From the NCBI GenBank assembly GCA_934700335.1, contig CAKUXM010000008.1, positions 1-64,000 of the forward strand: DNA of 64,000 nt. Direction: 5' to 3'. The stretch comes from an uncultured Candidatus Melainabacteria bacterium. GTDB taxonomy: Bacteria > Cyanobacteriota > Vampirovibrionia > Gastranaerophilales > Gastranaerophilaceae. Under the pieces are notes generated by a model. That model did not search any database. It worked only from the letters and a program-made list of their open reading frames with translations, and had not been told where the DNA came from. A program made the translations under genes and the position numbers. Positions 59,532 to 64,000 of the stretch are shown here, in pieces (the first letter of the stretch is position 1; every line of letters starts with the position of its first letter).

Positions 59532-60248
59532 TTACCAATTCATTGGATTTAATGGACTAATTGGGCTCATTGGATTCATTGGATTCCAAAAATCATCGTT
59601 ATTACTTGTTGTAGTAGAACCATTTGAACTAGAAGATGATGAAGAACTTTCTGGAGTTGTGTAATAAGGTCCAGCTTCTACTTTAGACTCACTAACTTTC
59701 TTACTTTCAGCTTTATATGTAGCTATATGTGAACCATCATGGTTTGTAAGTTTATATGTCGAATTTTTTCCTCTTTCAAGTTCTGTTCTATATTCTTTGT
59801 ATTGTTGAGGCATTTTCATTTCAGGTTTTTCAAATTCAACAACAGCCTTTAAAATGTTTTGTTGTTCTGTTTTTGGGTATTTTGTTGTTTTTGCAAACTG
59901 ATAAGCTTCGCTCATACCTTTGATAGTCAAATTAGTTTGAGCAAATGTTTTTACTGTATCAACGTCAAGTTCGCCTTTTTTCAAATATTTTTTAATTTCT
60001 TTTTGGTCTTCTTTATCATAACGTTGAAACCCGTGGTCATTTTTTATAGCTTTGATTTCGTCCATATCTTTTGATGTTTTTGAACTGAAAATACTTGGAA
60101 ACCAATTAAACTCCATTTTTTGTGCAACTGGAGTTTGAACATCTATTTGTTTCATTGGTTTTTCAATTGGACGAGTTATAACTTTTGTATTATTTTGTGC
60201 TGTTTGAGTTCTAGCCGTAAAACTAGGGGTAATTGCTTGTATGCGCAT
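59532..60248 (-). CDS. Orphan protein with Ser-rich and NPM-repeat tail, 238 aa
   Basis: Not recognised. The N-terminal MRIQAITPSFTAR is followed by a helical, charged middle (~55-160), a run of serines (~203-210) and a C-terminal repeat of NPM/SPI/SPL/NPM ending in W. No signal peptide or membrane helix is seen. AAGGAAAAA precedes the ATG. The N-terminal pattern is shared with the 76-aa orphan at 1278. It may be a lineage-specific cytoplasmic or exported protein; nothing in the neighbourhood explains it. Confidence 0.7.
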   Translation of the reverse strand: MRIQAITPSFTARTQTAQNNTKVITRPIEKPMKQIDVQTPVAQKMEFNWFPSIFSSKTSKDMDEIKAIKNDHGFQRYDKEDQKEIKKYLKKGELDVDTVKTFAQTNLTIKGMSEAYQFAKTTKYPKTEQQNILKAVVEFEKPEMKMPQQYKEYRTELERGKNSTYKLTNHDGSHIATYKAESKKVSESKVEAGPYYTTPESSSSSSSSNGSTTTSNNDDFWNPMNPMSPISPLNPMNW

Positions 60249-60340
60249 AATTTTTCCTTTTTCTTCTATACAAACGGTATAATGCGCCTAAAAAAATAAT
60301 TTGCTATTTATGTTACATAATCTTTACAATTTTTGTTTTT

Positions 60341-60372
60341 GCCATACCTTTCGTGTCATTCTGAACTTGTTT
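60341..60372. repeat. Partial copy of the GIY-YIG flank repeat
   Basis: GCCATACCTTTCG followed by TGTCATTCTGAACTTGTTT (60354-60372): the right-flank half repeat with its AAAGGTATGGC companion, inverted relative to 58916. It lies between the 238-aa gene and rpe, with no nuclease gene. Confidence 0.7.
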
Positions 60373-60394
60373 GACTGCTTTATCCGAATTTTCG

Positions 60395-61036
60395 CTATCT
60401 CAAGCTTTCGATTGAAGCTTTAATATCATCACTACCGTAGATGTAGCTTCCTGCAACAAGTGAATTTGCTCCTAAGCCTTTGCAAACTTTTGCAGTTTGT
60501 TCGTTAATACCGCCGTCTACTTGTACAATTAAACTTTCAGGTGCTTTTGCTCTGATATAAGGAATTTTTTGTGCGCAATAGCCCATAAATTCTTGTCCGC
60601 CAAAACCAGGTTCAACTGTCATTACAAGTACCATATCGATTTTGTCTAAGTATGGAATTAATACATCTTGGTTTGTTTTTGGTTTGATAGAAATACCAAC
60701 TTTGCAACCGAAAGAGCGAATTAATTCGATAACTTCGTCTGTTTTATCTTGTGTTGCTTCGTAGTGGAATGTAATAATATGAGCGCCTGCTTTTGCAAAT
60801 GGTTCAATATATTTTTCTGGGTTTTCAATCATTAAATGCACGTCAAGAGGAATTCTTGCAACTTTACCTAATGATTTAACCACAGGAACGCCGATAGAAA
60901 TGTTTGGAACAAAATGTCCGTCCATAACGTCAACGTGAATCCAATCTGCGCCACCGTCTTCGATTGCTCTAACATCACGTCCTAATTCTGTGAAATCTGC
61001 TGATAATATTGAAGGTGAAATTATTACATTACTCAT
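60395..61036 (-). CDS. rpe: Ribulose-phosphate 3-epimerase
   Basis: 213-aa TIM barrel of the pentose phosphate pathway. Metal-binding and catalytic marks are ISPSILSADF, HVDVMDGHFVPN and VDGGINEQTA near the C-terminus. It interconverts ribulose 5-phosphate and xylulose 5-phosphate. The start overlaps the rnc 3' end by 8 nt, so it is the last gene of the pyrH-frr-cdsA-rnc-rpe operon. Confidence 0.95.
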   Translation of the reverse strand: MSNVIISPSILSADFTELGRDVRAIEDGGADWIHVDVMDGHFVPNISIGVPVVKSLGKVARIPLDVHLMIENPEKYIEPFAKAGAHIITFHYEATQDKTDEVIELIRSFGCKVGISIKPKTNQDVLIPYLDKIDMVLVMTVEPGFGGQEFMGYCAQKIPYIRAKAPESLIVQVDGGINEQTAKVCKGLGANSLVAGSYIYGSDDIKASIESLR

Positions 61037-61724
61037 TTATAACTCCTAACTTTTTACATGCTTCATAAGCACATTTTTGTTCTGCTTCTTTTTTTGTTTT
61101 TCCTATTTCGCAAGCCAAAACTCTGTTTTGATAAATAACTTCTATCTCAAAACTTGGGTCATGTTGAGGTCCAAATTCTCTTACCAAATGGTATTGTGGA
61201 AGTTCTCTAGTTTTGCCTTGAGTGTATTCTTGTAAAATTTCTTTTGCATTATATTTTGCAAAATTACTTTTTACGTCTGCAATTTTAGGTTCAAAAATCT
61301 TGCCTAAAAATTCAACAATCTCTTTCTTTTTACCAGTCAAAAAGTATGCGCCAATAAGTGCTTCAACGGCACAAGCATTAATTGATGCTCTTGTGCGTTC
61401 GCCTGATTTTTCGGCATTTTTGCCTAGCATTAAAAATTTAGATAATCCCAATTCCTTTGCTATAACTGATAAAGTCGCATCAGAAACTATTATTGAGCGA
61501 ATTTTTGTTAATTCACCTTCGTTAGAATTTGGGAATTTTTTCATCAAAATTTCAGATACAGCCAATTTCAAAACTGCATCTCCAAAAAATTCTAATCTTT
61601 CATAGTTTAATAGTGAATTTAGAGAGTTTTCTTTTGTGTATGAAGAATGCGTAACTGCTTTTTTAAATAATTCTTCATCAGTGATTTCAATACCAAAAAC
61701 TTTTTCTAAATCTTTAATATTCAC
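61029..61724 (-). CDS. rnc: Ribonuclease III
   Basis: 231 aa. The catalytic endonuclease domain has the signature NYERLEFFGDAVLKL and the second acidic site EALIGAYFL. A double-stranded RNA-binding domain follows (~160-228). It processes rRNA and structured mRNA. The start is GTG, overlapping the cdsA stop (TAGTG arrangement). Confidence 0.95.
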   Translation of the reverse strand: MNIKDLEKVFGIEITDEELFKKAVTHSSYTKENSLNSLLNYERLEFFGDAVLKLAVSEILMKKFPNSNEGELTKIRSIIVSDATLSVIAKELGLSKFLMLGKNAEKSGERTRASINACAVEALIGAYFLTGKKKEIVEFLGKIFEPKIADVKSNFAKYNAKEILQEYTQGKTRELPQYHLVREFGPQHDPSFEIEVIYQNRVLACEIGKTKKEAEQKCAYEACKKLGVINE

Positions 61725-62632
61725 TAAAACAATCCTTTAACAAAGTTGCAAATATTTGTTATCAAATCATTTGATTGAACAAAATATGCGCAGTAGTAAT
61801 AAAGAATAGGAATAGTTAAAATATAACTATCAGAACGATCTAAAAAACCGCCGTGTCCTGGAAGTATGTCGCCAGAATCTTTAACGCCTGCATCACGTTT
61901 AATCAATGATTCGCACAAATCGCCAATTTGAGCAAATGCTGTAACTAAAATACTCATAATTATTGCATGATAGAAAGGTAATTTAATAATATATGCAATA
62001 ACCAAACCTAAAAGGATAGCACAAATTGCACCACCAACAGAGCCTTCAATAGTTTTGTTTGGGCTAATTACTGGTGCAAGTTTGTGTTTTCCAAAGTTTT
62101 TACCGATAACATAACACCCAACGTCAGTCATAACTACGCAAAGTAGTAAAAAGATTACGTAACCAAGACCTGCGTTAAAGATGTCTGTCTTTAAAATCAT
62201 TTGTAATGATGTACTGTTTTGAGAACCCAAATCTCTCAAGAACAAAAGATATAGTGGGCACCAACCACAGTAGATAAATCCTAAAACAGTCGTTGCAACG
62301 TTAGCGATGTAAGGTTGACGACCTTTGAACAATACCCACATAAATGCAATTGTTAAGCCTGCTGTTAAAGCGACAGGCATTAATCTTGAGCAATTAAAAT
62401 ATGCGATAATTGCAAATATTGTGTTTACAACAAGTATTACCTTCAAACTTGGATAAAATCCTTTGTGTTGAAGTATTTTTACATATTCAATTGAACCTAT
62501 AATTACGACTACTGTTATTAACATTAGTAGTGGTAAACCGCCTGCTATTAATAAAAATAGTGCAGTAAAACCGATAATAAGTCCAGTTATAATTCTTTGT
62601 ATTGCTGATTTTTTAGGAGTTGTGTTTTCCAT
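61724..62632 (-). CDS. cdsA: Phosphatidate cytidylyltransferase
   Basis: 302-aa inner-membrane enzyme with about eight spans that makes CDP-diacylglycerol from phosphatidate and CTP. The signature SLIKRDAGVKDSGDILPGHG, then GFLDRSDS, is intact near the C-terminus. Start and stop overlap neighbouring genes by one base on each side (frr and rnc). Confidence 0.95.
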   Translation of the reverse strand: MENTTPKKSAIQRIITGLIIGFTALFLLIAGGLPLLMLITVVVIIGSIEYVKILQHKGFYPSLKVILVVNTIFAIIAYFNCSRLMPVALTAGLTIAFMWVLFKGRQPYIANVATTVLGFIYCGWCPLYLLFLRDLGSQNSTSLQMILKTDIFNAGLGYVIFLLLCVVMTDVGCYVIGKNFGKHKLAPVISPNKTIEGSVGGAICAILLGLVIAYIIKLPFYHAIIMSILVTAFAQIGDLCESLIKRDAGVKDSGDILPGHGGFLDRSDSYILTIPILYYYCAYFVQSNDLITNICNFVKGLF

Positions 62633-63192
62633 TATACAGTTAAAACCTCTTTTTCTTTTTCACTTACCATAGATTCAATTTTACCTGTATATTTATCAGT
62701 TAATTTTTGAATTTTGTCTTGATTATCTTTAACTACGTCTTCTGGTAAGTTTTCAGATTTTTCAAGTTTTTTTAAAGCGTCTGACATATCACGACGAACG
62801 TTTCTGATAGCAACTTTTGATTCTTCGCCGAATTTTTTAACGTCTTTAGCTGTTTCTTTTCTTCTTTCTTCAGTTAAAGGTGGGAACATCATACGGATAA
62901 CAACACCGTCGTTGTTTGGCATAACGCCTAATTCTGCTTTTGTTAAAGCTTTTTCAACTTCTTTAAGAATTGATTTGTCGAATGGAGCGATAACTAAAGT
63001 TGTACCGTCTTGAACTGTTACTTGAGCCATTTGACGTAATGGAGTTGGAGCTCCGTAGTAGTCAACGTGTACTCTGTCTAAAATGTTTGGATTAGCTCTA
63101 CCTGTTCTAACTGTTTTGAATTCACGGTTAAGTTGTTCGATAGCTTTTTCCATTTTTTCTTCGCCGTTTACGAATAATTCATCTAATGACAT
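62632..63192 (-). CDS. frr: Ribosome recycling factor
   Basis: 186 aa, the normal length. The three-helix and beta domains are seen as FKTVRTGRANPNILDRVHVD and VRIMMFPPLTEERRKE-type text (VIRMMFPPLTEERRK here), with the C-terminal helix QDKIQKLTDKYTGKIESMV. It dissociates post-termination ribosomes with EF-G. GAGGT precedes the ATG. The stop overlaps the cdsA start. Confidence 0.96.
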   Translation of the reverse strand: MSLDELFVNGEEKMEKAIEQLNREFKTVRTGRANPNILDRVHVDYYGAPTPLRQMAQVTVQDGTTLVIAPFDKSILKEVEKALTKAELGVMPNNDGVVIRMMFPPLTEERRKETAKDVKKFGEESKVAIRNVRRDMSDALKKLEKSENLPEDVVKDNQDKIQKLTDKYTGKIESMVSEKEKEVLTV

Positions 63193-63243
63193 ATTTACCT
63201 CTTTCTTAAATAATAACTTTCTTTTTGAATTTGAGCTTTTATA

Positions 63244-63963
63244 TTAAGCGCCTACATAAGTTCCAACTTTTTCACCGTAAACGATTTTCTTAATGCTACC
63301 TTGAGCTTTGAAATCGAATACGATAATTGGAATATTGTTTTCTTTACATAATGAACAAGCCGAAGTGTCCATTACTTTTAAACCGTTTTTAATGATTTCA
63401 TCATAATTGATGTTGTCTAATTTTTTAGCATCTGGGTTAACATTTGGGTCATCTGTATAAACACCGTCTACGCCATTTTTGGCCATTAACATAGCTTGAG
63501 CACCAATTTCAGAAGCTCTTAATGCTGATGCTGTATCAGTTGTGAAGAATGGGTTACCAGTACCTGCTGCAAAAATTACAACACGATTTTTTTCTAAATG
63601 TCTTTGAGCTTTAAATCTTCTGTATGGTTCAGCGATTTGGTTCATATCGATTGCTGTTTGAACTCTGCATTCAACGTTGATTTGAGTTAATGCAGATTGA
63701 AGAGCAAGAGCGTTCATAACAGTTGCAAGCATACCCATATAGTCGCCTGAAGCTCTGTCCATACCTAATTTTGTACTATTTTTCATTCCTCTGAAAATGT
63801 TTCCGCCACCAACTACAACGGCAACTTCAACACCTTCTTCATGAATATTTTTAATTTCTTGAGCAATCATTTGAACAGGTTCATAATCAATACCGAAGTC
63901 TTGTTTACCCATTAATGCTTCGCCACTTATCTTTAATAAAATTCTTTTATATTTTAATTCCAT
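63244..63963 (-). CDS. pyrH: UMP kinase
   Basis: 239 aa. Converts UMP to UDP in pyrimidine synthesis. Marks include LKISGEALMG at the start, VVVGGGNIFRG (nucleotide loop), the PFFTTDTASALRA segment and GVYTDDPNVN. AAGGGG precedes the ATG at 8 nt. It is the first gene of the minus-strand operon continuing with frr after 51 bp. The genes upstream lie outside the window. Confidence 0.96.
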   Translation of the reverse strand: MELKYKRILLKISGEALMGKQDFGIDYEPVQMIAQEIKNIHEEGVEVAVVVGGGNIFRGMKNSTKLGMDRASGDYMGMLATVMNALALQSALTQINVECRVQTAIDMNQIAEPYRRFKAQRHLEKNRVVIFAAGTGNPFFTTDTASALRASEIGAQAMLMAKNGVDGVYTDDPNVNPDAKKLDNINYDEIIKNGLKVMDTSACSLCKENNIPIIVFDFKAQGSIKKIVYGEKVGTYVGA

Positions 63964-64000
63964 ATAATAAACCCCTTTTATTTAATAATAGCCTAAATAA

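Overview
This window is an AT-rich, gene-dense bacterial chromosome segment. No rRNA, tRNA, CRISPR array, prophage or insertion-sequence transposase was seen. The gene set points to an anaerobic, Gram-negative-type relative of the cyanobacteria, most likely a gut melainabacterium (Vampirovibrionia/Gastranaerophilales). The placement is inferred from several signs: a cyanobacteria-like ribosomal protein bL34, a Cdv3/DivIVA-like coiled-coil gene beside coaD, an SLH-domain envelope protein, an AsmA-like giant protein, a type IV pilus PilM/N/O locus, and an oxygen-sensitive class III ribonucleotide reductase (nrdD-nrdG).

Layout. 0-8 kb holds fabI, a 76-aa orphan, obg and tsaD divergent from a perfectly palindromic promoter, an AsmA-like protein and rpsU. 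8-20 kb holds an unknown gene coupled to rnpA-rpmH, proC, a repeat island with a three-unit 96/97-bp tandem array, an orphan low-complexity protein, an M49-like peptidase, a glutaredoxin, recF and dnaN diverging from an AT-rich gap (candidate origin), and nrdDG. 20-32 kb holds a primary-type sigma factor, rlmB-like and nadA genes, a fused PilM-PilN plus PilO, a radical SAM protein, and an oligopeptide ABC operon (oppABC) continuing into mgtC and a TPR gene. 32.6-37.9 kb holds a LuxR-type mini regulator, a 1126-aa zinc-ribbon/degenerate cyclase-STAND-like/TPR protein, and a divergent two-gene MotA/ZorA-like plus OmpA/ZorB-like motor. 37.9-49.5 kb holds an SLH protein, a Cys-cluster protein, PBP1A, lysS, a GH35 beta-galactosidase pair, a DivIVA-like gene, coaD and dnaK. 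49.7-58.5 kb holds a 51-aa conserved-looking small protein, two glycosyltransferases, an amidase, a HAD phosphatase, a dicarboxylate symporter and ileS. 58.5-60.3 kb is an accessory stretch of small modules (GIY-YIG nuclease, XRE regulator with a divergent 51-aa ORF, orphan protein) separated by hairpin repeats. The window closes with the pyrH-frr-cdsA-rnc-rpe operon read on the minus strand.

Themes beyond the genes. (1) Several families of short palindromic repeats sit immediately 3' of genes: nine GTAG-headed REP elements with mutually compensated stems, a GGCGAAGCC/GGCTTCGCC hairpin family that often doubles as a terminator, and a 30-bp repeat that brackets the GIY-YIG gene in inverted orientation. 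(2) At least four genes (obg, recF, the cyclase/STAND-like gene and the GIY-YIG gene) have TATAAT placed exactly 6 nt before the ATG and no room for a ribosome-binding site, which predicts leaderless mRNAs. (3) The motor-pair plus degenerate signalling ATPase locus is the best candidate for an undescribed multi-gene system here.
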